Shown one piece after another: positions 35,825-45,135 of a DNA stretch of 64,000 nt. The notes beneath the pieces were generated by a model. That model was given only the letters and a program-made list of their open reading frames with translations, made no database searches and was not told the origin of the DNA. The position numbers were made by a program, and so were the translations under genes. The stretch is taken from positions 1 through 64,000 of the forward strand of contig NZ_JADEXQ010000008.1 of NCBI RefSeq assembly GCF_015207035.1. Direction: 5' to 3'. This DNA comes from Romeriopsis navalis LEGE 11480. GTDB lineage: Bacteria > Cyanobacteriota > Cyanobacteriia > Leptolyngbyales > Leptolyngbyaceae. Position 1 is the stretch's first letter. Each line of letters starts with the position of its first letter.

Positions 35825-37642
35825 TTAACGGTAGTGTTGCGCTTGCATTTCAAACATCCGGGCGTAAATTCCCTGTTGCTGAATTAACTCATCATGACGC
35901 CCCTGCTCCACAATCCGTCCTTGATCAAAAACATAAATCCGATCGGCCTTTTTCACGGAGGATAAACGGTGGCTAATCATCACCGCCGCCCGATCGTCAG
36001 CTAACCGGCGAAACTGCTCAAACACCTCGGCTTCTGCCTTCGCATCCAATGCACTCGTTGGCTCATCTAAAACAATTACTTGGGCATCACGAAAAAAGGC
36101 CCGGGCGATCGCGATTTTTTGCCATTGGCCAATGCTCAGCTCCTCCCCCTCATCAAAGCGCTTACCTAAAACCGTTTCATACTGCTGGGGCAGATTTTGG
36201 ATAAACGCATGGGCCCCGGAGGACTTTGCAGCCTGCACCACCCGATCGGTATCATCGGCAAACGCCAACTTCCCAAATGCGATATTTTCTCGCACCGTCA
36301 AATCATAGTGAGCATAGTCTTGAAACACGACACTAATCGCCTGGCGCAGCTCCGTCGGATCAAATTCCCGTAGATTAATCCCATTCCAAGTAATGCGTCC
36401 AGCCGTTGGATCATAGAGCCGACAGAGGAGCTTAATTAATGTTGTTTTGCCGACGCCATTCTCCCCCACCAAGGCAACTAATTCTCCAGGACGAATCGAT
36501 AGGGTGATTTCTTCCAGACATTGCCGCGTCCCTGTAGGATATTGAAAACTGACCTGCTCAAACTCAATACCCGTCTGCAACGATCGGGCAATCGCCCGGG
36601 GTTCCAACGGTGCTTTCACTCGCGAGGGTAACGCCAAGAATTCATACAAACTGGAAAGAAACAAATTATTTTCATACAGTCCCACCAGACTTCTGAGCAC
36701 CAACTGGAGATTGGCGGTCCCCCACCGAAAAACCCAGTAGAACAAGAAATAATCCCCGATCGTGATTTCACCCTGAAAGGCTCGATCGGTGACATAGACC
36801 AACAGTGCCACACCGGCGAGATTACCACTGACTTTACCCAAAAACTTGCGAATAAAATTCTTGAGCAGAATCGCTAACCGTTCACGAAATAGCTGTTGCC
36901 GCAAATCTTGAAAGCGCTGCATAAAGCCTTCGCCTAGCGCAAATAAGCGATTTTCTTTGGCGTGCCAGCCATCGGTGAGTAACCAGTTGAAATAATTCGC
37001 TTTACGCTCGGTTGAAGCCTGCTGACGACCGAGCCGATAGACCTCACGGGCATACTTCAAATGCGCTAATACTTCTGGGACTTTGGTGACCACCAACAGA
37101 ACAATGAACATCCAATGGAGCGACAGCAAAACACCCGCCACAGCCAGCAGCGAAATCAGACCCCGGCAGAGATCAACGCAATCTTTCAGGACTAATGCCG
37201 TCCGAGCTGGCGCTTCTTTTTGCGTATGATGCAGTGTGTCGTAGTATTCTGGATTTTCATAATATTCTAAATCGGCGGAGATCGCCTTCCCATGGAGCCG
37301 CGCAAAGATATGATTCGTGACTAATAAAGCCTGCGATTCATCCACAAATTCTGAGGCAGAATCGCTGAGATCCATGATCACAACGACCAGCCCCAGCATC
37401 CCGAGCAACCCTAAGACGCTATTAAATGTGACATCAGTATTAGTCGCTTGGACGCCTGCGGCTGTAGCATCCACAATCAGCTTCACAATGTAAAACCACA
37501 ACAGCGGCATCAAACCCTGCATAAAGAGCAATACTGTCCGCGCGACCGTCCACTGCGGACTACTCTGCCAAACGAGGCGCAGGACTCGCCCCCAACTTAA
37601 CAATCGTTGAATTTTCGCAATACTGGCTCTGACGGTTTGCAT
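35825..37642 (-). CDS. ABC exporter (fused membrane and ATPase domains)
   Basis: Half-size type IV ABC exporter of 605 residues, likely a homodimer in the plasma membrane that exports the peptide. An N-terminal membrane domain has about six helices (roughly 35-330). The ATPase domain has Walker A GENGVGKTT, the Q-loop VFQDY, signature ELSIGQW (Q/W in place of the usual GGQ), Walker B VIVLDEPTSALD and the H-loop ISHRLSS. The ATG at 37642 is preferred over the adjacent TTG at 37645. It is convergent with the last NRPS gene, 20 bp apart, and appears to be the right-hand edge of the cluster. Confidence 0.9.
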   Translation of the reverse strand: MQTVRASIAKIQRLLSWGRVLRLVWQSSPQWTVARTVLLFMQGLMPLLWFYIVKLIVDATAAGVQATNTDVTFNSVLGLLGMLGLVVVIMDLSDSASEFVDESQALLVTNHIFARLHGKAISADLEYYENPEYYDTLHHTQKEAPARTALVLKDCVDLCRGLISLLAVAGVLLSLHWMFIVLLVVTKVPEVLAHLKYAREVYRLGRQQASTERKANYFNWLLTDGWHAKENRLFALGEGFMQRFQDLRQQLFRERLAILLKNFIRKFLGKVSGNLAGVALLVYVTDRAFQGEITIGDYFLFYWVFRWGTANLQLVLRSLVGLYENNLFLSSLYEFLALPSRVKAPLEPRAIARSLQTGIEFEQVSFQYPTGTRQCLEEITLSIRPGELVALVGENGVGKTTLIKLLCRLYDPTAGRITWNGINLREFDPTELRQAISVVFQDYAHYDLTVRENIAFGKLAFADDTDRVVQAAKSSGAHAFIQNLPQQYETVLGKRFDEGEELSIGQWQKIAIARAFFRDAQVIVLDEPTSALDAKAEAEVFEQFRRLADDRAAVMISHRLSSVKKADRIYVFDQGRIVEQGRHDELIQQQGIYARMFEMQAQHYR

Positions 37643-37645
37643 CAA

Positions 37646-37910
37646 TCACATCACGAATAAAGCAAGTTAGGACTGAAACAAACAGCTTTATCGAGGATCA
37701 CAGCATTGGTTTCAGCCATAACCATATTGTCGCACTGAATGGCTGCTGTAAGAGGATGCTCACTCGTCAAAACGTTTTTTTCACAGGACTGTACCCGATA
37801 CGGTCATCGCGCCACCGCCAAGCGAATCGATAACCCAATCCGTTGGCAGAATTTTCGGGTTGCGCCTAACTCAAACGAGCACAGGATAACTATCGACAAT
37901 CGCGCAATCC
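37646..37910. other. Intergenic region between ABC exporter and surface-protein cluster
   Basis: No gene. It includes the leader of the exporter gene, with AAGTTAGGACTG at 37664-37675 (reads CAGTCCTAACTT on the exporter strand), and the 3' flank of the vWA gene. No terminator was recognised. Confidence 0.4.
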
Positions 37911-40900
37911 CTACTTCACTTTACCTTTGAACCGGACAAAGCCGTAGGAAGCAGCAGGTGTAGCGGATGCCGTAGCTTTCGGCAAGTTACCGAGATTCAC
38001 CACAACAGCGCCATTGGTGTTACTCCCACCACAGTTAATGCCGGGAAATAACGTCGTGGGCTCTGAGCCGATCGGGAAGAACTGGCCCACATCACTATCT
38101 TGGGTGCCGGTGAGATTCGTGACCGTACCGCCCAGATTTAGCTGAATTCCGAGCTGGGTACCAGCGGTTGCGCCAGCGCTATAGGCACTCGGTAGATAGG
38201 TGACATTTTCCGGCACACGATCGCAGAACAATACATTATTCGCATCATTGTCACCGGTGGAGAGGAAGTAAATCGTATACTCCAATTCGTCATCTGGCTT
38301 TACATTTCCACCATCCACTCCACCCAGTAAAAAGGTTGCAGGAGTTGGCCATTTATTTGTATCCGGGAGGTTTGTCGGTGGATAGAGGTCTTCTAGCAGA
38401 TTGTCATCATAGGGATTGGCTGACTCATTAATATAAGTTGAAAGGCTATCACCATCCTCCGTTGTTGTTCCACCATTTCGTTCAGTAATCCGCTTCACCA
38501 ACAGTAAATTCGGTTTACCCGGGCAAATATTTTGTAACAGCGCCAACGTCTTAGCGGACAAGGCCGCATAGTCGGCAACTTTGACATAATCGGCTGTCGC
38601 ACCATTCGTTCCGGTAAATTCCGCAGTCGCAAGCCCATCCGTAATGGGCTTAAAATCGTCAACTGTCAACGCTGGGTCAGAGTCAATCCACACACCATAC
38701 ATATGCGTACCAGACTGCTTGAATAAATCCGCATCAGCACTCGGCACATCGCCAGTTGTCAATTTCCCATCCGAGAAAAAGAACAACACGTCAGTGCTAT
38801 CAGTGGGTGGAAGCCCAATCAACGAGGCTTGCTTTAGCGCTGCCTTCCAATGCGTCCCGGTTCCCGTGACGCCATAGTTGTTATCAAGTGCTGTTTGGAA
38901 AGCGGCTAAGTTATTGCCATTAACGTCGGTATAGTCAATCACGGTACGCGCCGCCGTATCAAACCCGACGATCGCCACACGAGAAGCAATACCATTGCGG
39001 GCGAGGTGGCGCAGCATCTCCATCACTGCATCCCGCTGCTGCTGCAGTTCAGTGGCATCAACCGATTCCGAATCATCCAGCACAAACATGAAATTACGAC
39101 TGGTTTGACAGTAGTTAGCGGTGAGATCGGGGTTAATCAAATGCAAACCAAAGTCTTGATCCGTGATTGAGGTTGTTCCAATATTAAACGCCGGTCTGAT
39201 GGCAGGGGTGGTAGCGCGCCAAGTTACGGGCAAATTGAGCGCTGGTGCTGGCTGGCCAATTGTGCCTGCAGTTGTACTTAAGTGAAGGGTCAGATTATTT
39301 TGGTTCGACGTTACATCAGCCAACGCATAGGTGCCATCCGCATTGACCGGCGTCGTGGCAATCACATTACCCGTGCTATCGACTAAATTGACGTGCAGCC
39401 CATCCGCATCAGTGCCACCTTCACTCCCAGTATTGATATTCGTAAATGTATTGTTAGCTGAACCATCCGCATCATTCCATACCCGCCCGGTGATCCCCGG
39501 CTCATCCGTCATGGCAACAATTACCGGGGAGGTCGCTTCCGAGAAATCACCATAAACATAGGTATCAATATAAACTTGATTCCCAAATCCTCCCGAAGAG
39601 AAATCACCCCACGTATGCTTCGCTTGAGGCGTTGAGGATAATGCCCCATTCGGCAGCGTTGTTGTACCGCCTATATTACCGAGGAATGTTGAGTCATCCC
39701 AGAAGACTAAAGTATCAGTCTGAATACCTGGGCCAAGCATTTCAAAAATGGTCAAACCATTATTAGAACCACCACCACTCGTTTCGGCATCGCCAGCAAT
39801 GAAATGATATTCACCAGCCCGCATTTGAACTTTCGCATTATAGGTGCCAACAGGCAGAACCGTTCCATCATTTTGCTTGCCATCCCACGGCACCGAGACA
39901 GTCCCTGGGCCATTCGTAATACCATTCAGGAATACATCGCCAGAAGCGGCACCCTGAGCATCCACAGGCGAGTAAATTCCATCTTGGTTAACATCAATCT
40001 GAATCGAATAGTTACCGATAATATCGGTTGTAAACGTAAAGGTACCGGAATCCTGGACGCCGATCGTGCCACCAGGCGTAATCGAATTATCAATGCCCTG
40101 ATTATCCGTAAAAGTAAAGTTCAAAACACTCGGTGGCTGCGTGGGCCGCGACCCAACTTGCGCCGGGTAGGATATATAAATTGGATATTCTGGCGTGAAA
40201 TTATTGTCATTAAAAGGCACACTAAAGCCCGATCGGGGCGGATTCACACCATAGGAATTAGCGACCAGATCGTAAACACAACCCGCAAAGTTATTCAGAT
40301 CTAACTTCCAGACGTAGTTCTCTCCAGGACGACCACCTGGCACTTTGACAAAGAAATCGCTGCTGGTAGAATCGGATAAGGCATAACAGCCACCACCACC
40401 ATCACCCAAAAAGGCATAGGCATAACTATATAGGCGACCTGCTCGATCCGTGGGATCAACCGGTGTAATTAAATCGGGCGTTACGGTGACATCCACACGT
40501 TCGAAGCGCGTACTCGCAGTAGTAAACAAACGAATTTCATAGGTGCCGACGGTCGCTGCCGTGAACTTAACTGGATTCGGCATTACCCCAGTCATCGGAT
40601 CAGTACAACTCACATTGGAGCCTGACAGATTTTGAGTAAAAACCTGCCCTCCAGTTGTCGGAATAAAAGCTGGGTCAATTGCGTTCGGTGTGGTTTGATA
40701 GATTTCAATACTTAGAGCATCAGTATCGGATGCACCACACAAAGAAATATTAATCACCTCACCAGGCGTTGTAATATCGACATACAGTGACCGACTAGCG
40801 GATGAAATTCTAGTTTGAGCCAGGTTAATACCCGCCGAAACGTCACCGTATTCATACATCTTCTGAGTCAGTCCCCATTGAGCACTACCTTCAGCAAAAG

Positions 40901-41021
40901 CAGGGGAGCTCCACAGTACGCCCATTAAGCCAATCGATGTTGCCAGTAATGAGCGCTGCCAATGCTTAATTGCTAGCGTTGAAGTTTTAGATTGCGTTAC
41001 TGATCGAAATAAGCCTTTCAT
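37911..41021 (-). CDS. Exported vWA-domain protein with DUF11-like C-terminus
   Basis: Predicted surface protein of about 1036 residues from the ATG at 41021, which places a signal peptide (hydrophobic core SLLATSIGLMGVLW, cleavage after AFA) at the N-terminus; earlier starts at 41066 and 41132 would bury it. The middle is beta-rich with an SdrD/Cna-B-like segment (GITGRVWNDADGS). A von Willebrand factor A domain starts near residue 645 with the MIDAS motif DDSES and a FFSDGK strand. The C-terminal 200 residues resemble a DUF11 repeat (DDELEYTIYFLSTGDNDANNV). It may bind ligands through the metal site. It is last in a five-gene minus-strand cluster; its function is not recognised beyond adhesion-like architecture. 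Confidence 0.75.
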   Translation of the reverse strand: MKGLFRSVTQSKTSTLAIKHWQRSLLATSIGLMGVLWSSPAFAEGSAQWGLTQKMYEYGDVSAGINLAQTRISSASRSLYVDITTPGEVINISLCGASDTDALSIEIYQTTPNAIDPAFIPTTGGQVFTQNLSGSNVSCTDPMTGVMPNPVKFTAATVGTYEIRLFTTASTRFERVDVTVTPDLITPVDPTDRAGRLYSYAYAFLGDGGGGCYALSDSTSSDFFVKVPGGRPGENYVWKLDLNNFAGCVYDLVANSYGVNPPRSGFSVPFNDNNFTPEYPIYISYPAQVGSRPTQPPSVLNFTFTDNQGIDNSITPGGTIGVQDSGTFTFTTDIIGNYSIQIDVNQDGIYSPVDAQGAASGDVFLNGITNGPGTVSVPWDGKQNDGTVLPVGTYNAKVQMRAGEYHFIAGDAETSGGGSNNGLTIFEMLGPGIQTDTLVFWDDSTFLGNIGGTTTLPNGALSSTPQAKHTWGDFSSGGFGNQVYIDTYVYGDFSEATSPVIVAMTDEPGITGRVWNDADGSANNTFTNINTGSEGGTDADGLHVNLVDSTGNVIATTPVNADGTYALADVTSNQNNLTLHLSTTAGTIGQPAPALNLPVTWRATTPAIRPAFNIGTTSITDQDFGLHLINPDLTANYCQTSRNFMFVLDDSESVDATELQQQRDAVMEMLRHLARNGIASRVAIVGFDTAARTVIDYTDVNGNNLAAFQTALDNNYGVTGTGTHWKAALKQASLIGLPPTDSTDVLFFFSDGKLTTGDVPSADADLFKQSGTHMYGVWIDSDPALTVDDFKPITDGLATAEFTGTNGATADYVKVADYAALSAKTLALLQNICPGKPNLLLVKRITERNGGTTTEDGDSLSTYINESANPYDDNLLEDLYPPTNLPDTNKWPTPATFLLGGVDGGNVKPDDELEYTIYFLSTGDNDANNVLFCDRVPENVTYLPSAYSAGATAGTQLGIQLNLGGTVTNLTGTQDSDVGQFFPIGSEPTTLFPGINCGGSNTNGAVVVNLGNLPKATASATPAASYGFVRFKGKVK

Positions 41022-41217
41022 AATGTGTATGTTCAACAAAGATTGGGGACGGAATACAGTAGACATAATTTTCAACGGTTGATGAAATAGGATTTCAATC
41101 AGATCAGTCAACTTCAGACTTGCATCACGCAACAGTCCTAAAACAAATCATCAAGGCATCGTAGGGTACACATAGAACAGGTCGGGTTATCCCAAAGCGA
41201 TCGACAACTCATCCATC

Positions 41218-44200
41218 TCACGATGGTTCCGGTTGTGAGGTATCATCCGCGGCATTGTTCGCAGCACCACTGGATGATGGTTGAGTCTGCGACATCGACG
41301 GCTTGACCGCAGCCGCAGCCGGGGTGATCTTGACGCGCGATGCAGCTACCGCTTTCGCTCGCTCTTCGGCAGTCTTCGACTCGGGTTCTGGAACCTTCTG
41401 CAAGCCAAACCCATCAAACAGTTCGTTGAGCTTCACTGTCAGGCCAACAAACAATCCTCCGGAAGATCGATCGTCGCCAAAATCACGGTCTTTGACTCGA
41501 CCAAAGCCATACCCCACAGAAGCTCTCAGATTCGGGGTGAGGTAATAACCGACATCAGCAGAAAACGCCATTTCACTCGAATCTAAATTGGCCTGATTCC
41601 ACCAGCGCGCTTCCCCTGTTAAATCCCAGGACTGATTAAAACGGTAAGTCGCACGCGCTTGCGCCAGCGTGACCAAACTTGTCCCCACGAGATCTTGCGC
41701 GAGATAAGTCGTACTACTGCGCAAGGCAAACTTGCCATAAAACTCCCATTGCCAACTCGGTGCATAAATCGCCTCTAACCCAAAAAGATGATCACGGCTC
41801 CCAGTCCCCGTCCCAAACAGAATCGTATCGGGAATCGTTGAGCCATTCTTGCGATACTCATACCGGAGCAAGGCATTAAATCGATCATCATCCGGACTGC
41901 GATAAGCCAAACCCAATTTGAGATTGACTGTATCACCCAAACTGTTAATCGCTTGGTTCGCCGCATTCGATTTCTGATACCGCATCAGCGAAGTGATCGC
42001 CGGACTTAACCGACCCGTTGCACCAGCCGTTAATACGGTATTGTTTCCCGAAGTGCTGGCCCGCCCCTCATAGCGAACACTCGCCTGAAAATCCTGGTTC
42101 TCACTATATTCCAAGCCCACATTGTAGTTATCACCACTCACCAGTCCTAAGCCCGCACTACTCGATCCAAAGGCAAAGGGCTGGGTGAAGGGGCGCCCCG
42201 TCGCCGCTTTACTACTCAACGTACTGAAGACCCGTTCATAGCCCAAGTCCATGCGCAAACCCGGTGAGATTTGCAGCTTTTGGTTTAAGCCGATCGCGCC
42301 CTGCATCGTCATATCATTCGCGCCAGTAAAGACCGAATAGCGACCTTTAAGTGTCGTATCCGGGCCGAGCTTTCGATCGCCAAAGATATTGAAACTGGTA
42401 ATCGATTTACCCGCAAATTGCCCACGATGGAAGAACTGTTGTGCTAGTTGCAGATTCAGCCCCGGCATCGCTTCCCAGTTCAGGCCAAACAACGACCGAT
42501 CACCAAATACTGCATCCGTCGAACTCGATAGCGTTGTCTCATTTTGGGCTAATAACGTCAACCGTTTCGCCAACGGTAGCGTCAAACGCGATCGAAGTTG
42601 ATCGGAATTACTATTTAGGTCCCCAAGACGATCGGTGCGATCGCGGTGCAGCCAATCCACATTGACATCAGCACTGCCCAACTTCTGCTGGATTCCCAGC
42701 GAAATCGTGGTCAGGGCATTATCAACAGCCGTACCAGGACGAGACAGGGTTGAAGCCGTAAATAAGTCCTCAAATAAGGCAACCGGATTCGGCGCAATGC
42801 CTTTATTGGTTTCACGATCGTATTGAGCTCGGAGATTCGTTGTCGGACCAATCGCAGCGGTTGCCAGGGCACCATAGCGGGTCTGTCCCGGAATAAAGCT
42901 CGTCGTGGCATTATTCGCAAACCCCGCTGCCGCTGATCGCAAATATACGCGACCCTGCACACCGTTGGCCACCTGCCCCTGCAAATCCACCCGGTAGGCC
43001 GAGCCAGAAACATTCACGCCACTGAAGTCATTATTCGATCGGGCGTATTCAGCAATCAAACTGCCGTTCTCCCCGAGTGAGATATAGGCATCGGCACCAA
43101 GAATATCAAAGCCCCGTTCACCTTGATTTTCCCTAAGGTAAGTCCCCCCAATCCAGCTCTCTTGATTCGGCGTCCGCGAAAGGAAATAGCGCAACCGCCC
43201 GGCAATCAAGTCAGAATCAACCCCCGGATTATCGTATTGATAACTCGCCACAATTCGCCGCACTAACGTCTCACCCGCTTGTCCAACGTCCGTGCGCAAG
43301 ACGGGCTCGCGGAAAACGATCGTGCCACGATCATAATCAATTTCATAGTCTGGACCACGGTTCAACCGCTGTCGATCAATCACGGTACCGGGGCGATTGA
43401 GCTCTTCCATTTCAAGATAAATTTCTTCACTCCCGGCAACCAACCGGCGACGGGAAAAGAAGTAAGTCCCACTCGTTCCATCCGGCGGAATCAGATCGCG
43501 CTGATAACCTTGGATGTTATTGCCATACATCCCCGACAGTTGCAAATTGCCAATGTTATAGTTCGCCTTCAAGCCATGCAACTGGCGCGTTGTAGCGGTA
43601 AATTCCTGAGATTTTGTGACGAATTCTTCCGTATTGAAGTCGCCCCACATAAAGAAATCACTGCCCGCATTCGCCACCGGCGAAGTCCGTTCCAACTTCA
43701 GATAAACACTATCTTTGGAAGGCGCCAACACAGTAGAATTCGAACTATCGCCATAGATCGGATAGTTATGATCGCAGGCTTGATACTGGCGGAAGAGACT
43801 CGATTCCCCTTTGCAATCTTGGTTCAGATTACGGGCATTATTAAACGCCCCCGTAAACAACCACTGGCCAACTTTACCCGTGGCAAATATCGACGCATTC
43901 ACATCCAGACGATAGCGGTTATCCTCGTCCAACGGTAAGAATTCGCGCACGCTCCGATAGAAATCTGTCCCCCGACGACCAAAGCGTAAATCTAATACAC
44001 CCGTGGCGATCGATGGCCTGAGGTCAGTCTCAAACTCAACTTGCGTATACGCCTCTAAATTCGTACTAAAGGCTTTGATCCTGACGGTCTGGGCTGCTAA
44101 TCCCGCCTGCAACTGGGCCGTAAATTCACCATTGATCGCTTGCACTTGGAAACCCGGCTGCGCCGGTTCCGCATCCTCGCCGACAAAATCACCCGCCGTT

Positions 44201-45135
44201 GCGGTTAATGTAACTAAGGCCTCACGGCTAGCGATATTCCCTTGGGCATCGAGCAATTTACCGCGAACCGTCGCCATCGATTTACCATCCGCTGGCACCT
44301 GCGCTTCACGGGTATCAATCGTCAGCTTCTGGACCGCGCCCCGCACCTGCGCGATTACCGTTGTGGTGTCTTGAGGATTGCTTTGCGATCGCAATACGAT
44401 CGTATTTTCTCCTTCGGTCAGGGATACACCGTACCAACTTTGCGTCATCAAACCAGTCTGCGGATCAGTTTCGGTCCGACCCACCAATGAGGGATCAGCC
44501 GCCACACCGTTAATTAACAGATCAACCGCCGCATCTTGGGAAAACTGAATCACCACCGTCACAGCGGGGACATCGAATAATTCGTCCGCTGTGGGTGAAA
44601 TAATCTTCAGCTTGGATGTCACCGCCGTTGAGGATTGCGTAGGTGCTGCCTGCGCTGCCGTTAAGTCATCAGGTACTGGCATGGTTGCTGGCGTCGCCGC
44701 CACATCGAGCTGATCCGGAACCGCCGCGGTATCCTTGAGCGCCGGTGTATCAACTACCGGCACCTTGTTAATCAGGCTTTGCGGTGGCGTGATCTTCCAG
44801 GAGTCCTGCGCCAGCACATCTAAAGATGCCCGAATTTTCGCTAGTTCTTCCGCCGTCACAGCATCCGGGACAACATGCAACTTTGCCGCTGGGGCCGGGA
44901 CGGTGCCACTTGCGGTAATCGATCGTGAAGCCGCCAGTAAGTCCGATACTGGCTTACCGACTGGACCATCCGTGATCGACACTGACTGTAAATCCACCTT
45001 GGCAGTCGATGCTGGGAGCAGCTTTTTTGCCCCGGCCGCCTTATCCGTCAGTGCGGTGGCCCCGGCCGATTGCGCAATTAAATTCAGGGTGAGACAAACT
45101 AACGAGGCTTGCCAATGGAACGTATTATATTTCAT
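41218..45135 (-). CDS. Large outer-membrane beta-barrel protein with Ig-like domains
   Basis: A 1305-residue exported protein (signal peptide 1-27, cleavage near SAGA). Residues about 30-190 are Ala/Pro-rich and low in complexity. Two Ig-like domains follow (about 180-275 and 275-380), the second reminiscent of bacterial Ig/Big_1 (VPADGKSMATVRGKLLDAQG). The remaining 850 residues show alternating strands with aromatic ends and short turns, typical of a transmembrane barrel (for example FTGAFNNARNLN, LRAQYDRETN, FGLNWEAMPGLN), before a charged Pro/Ala tail. It overlaps the stop of the upstream SdrD-B gene by 4 bp (ATGA), implying coupled translation. It could export or anchor the DUF11 partners; this is inference. 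Confidence 0.72.
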   Translation of the reverse strand: MKYNTFHWQASLVCLTLNLIAQSAGATALTDKAAGAKKLLPASTAKVDLQSVSITDGPVGKPVSDLLAASRSITASGTVPAPAAKLHVVPDAVTAEELAKIRASLDVLAQDSWKITPPQSLINKVPVVDTPALKDTAAVPDQLDVAATPATMPVPDDLTAAQAAPTQSSTAVTSKLKIISPTADELFDVPAVTVVIQFSQDAAVDLLINGVAADPSLVGRTETDPQTGLMTQSWYGVSLTEGENTIVLRSQSNPQDTTTVIAQVRGAVQKLTIDTREAQVPADGKSMATVRGKLLDAQGNIASREALVTLTATAGDFVGEDAEPAQPGFQVQAINGEFTAQLQAGLAAQTVRIKAFSTNLEAYTQVEFETDLRPSIATGVLDLRFGRRGTDFYRSVREFLPLDEDNRYRLDVNASIFATGKVGQWLFTGAFNNARNLNQDCKGESSLFRQYQACDHNYPIYGDSSNSTVLAPSKDSVYLKLERTSPVANAGSDFFMWGDFNTEEFVTKSQEFTATTRQLHGLKANYNIGNLQLSGMYGNNIQGYQRDLIPPDGTSGTYFFSRRRLVAGSEEIYLEMEELNRPGTVIDRQRLNRGPDYEIDYDRGTIVFREPVLRTDVGQAGETLVRRIVASYQYDNPGVDSDLIAGRLRYFLSRTPNQESWIGGTYLRENQGERGFDILGADAYISLGENGSLIAEYARSNNDFSGVNVSGSAYRVDLQGQVANGVQGRVYLRSAAAGFANNATTSFIPGQTRYGALATAAIGPTTNLRAQYDRETNKGIAPNPVALFEDLFTASTLSRPGTAVDNALTTISLGIQQKLGSADVNVDWLHRDRTDRLGDLNSNSDQLRSRLTLPLAKRLTLLAQNETTLSSSTDAVFGDRSLFGLNWEAMPGLNLQLAQQFFHRGQFAGKSITSFNIFGDRKLGPDTTLKGRYSVFTGANDMTMQGAIGLNQKLQISPGLRMDLGYERVFSTLSSKAATGRPFTQPFAFGSSSAGLGLVSGDNYNVGLEYSENQDFQASVRYEGRASTSGNNTVLTAGATGRLSPAITSLMRYQKSNAANQAINSLGDTVNLKLGLAYRSPDDDRFNALLRYEYRKNGSTIPDTILFGTGTGSRDHLFGLEAIYAPSWQWEFYGKFALRSSTTYLAQDLVGTSLVTLAQARATYRFNQSWDLTGEARWWNQANLDSSEMAFSADVGYYLTPNLRASVGYGFGRVKDRDFGDDRSSGGLFVGLTVKLNELFDGFGLQKVPEPESKTAEERAKAVAASRVKITPAAAAVKPSMSQTQPSSSGAANNAADDTSQPEPS

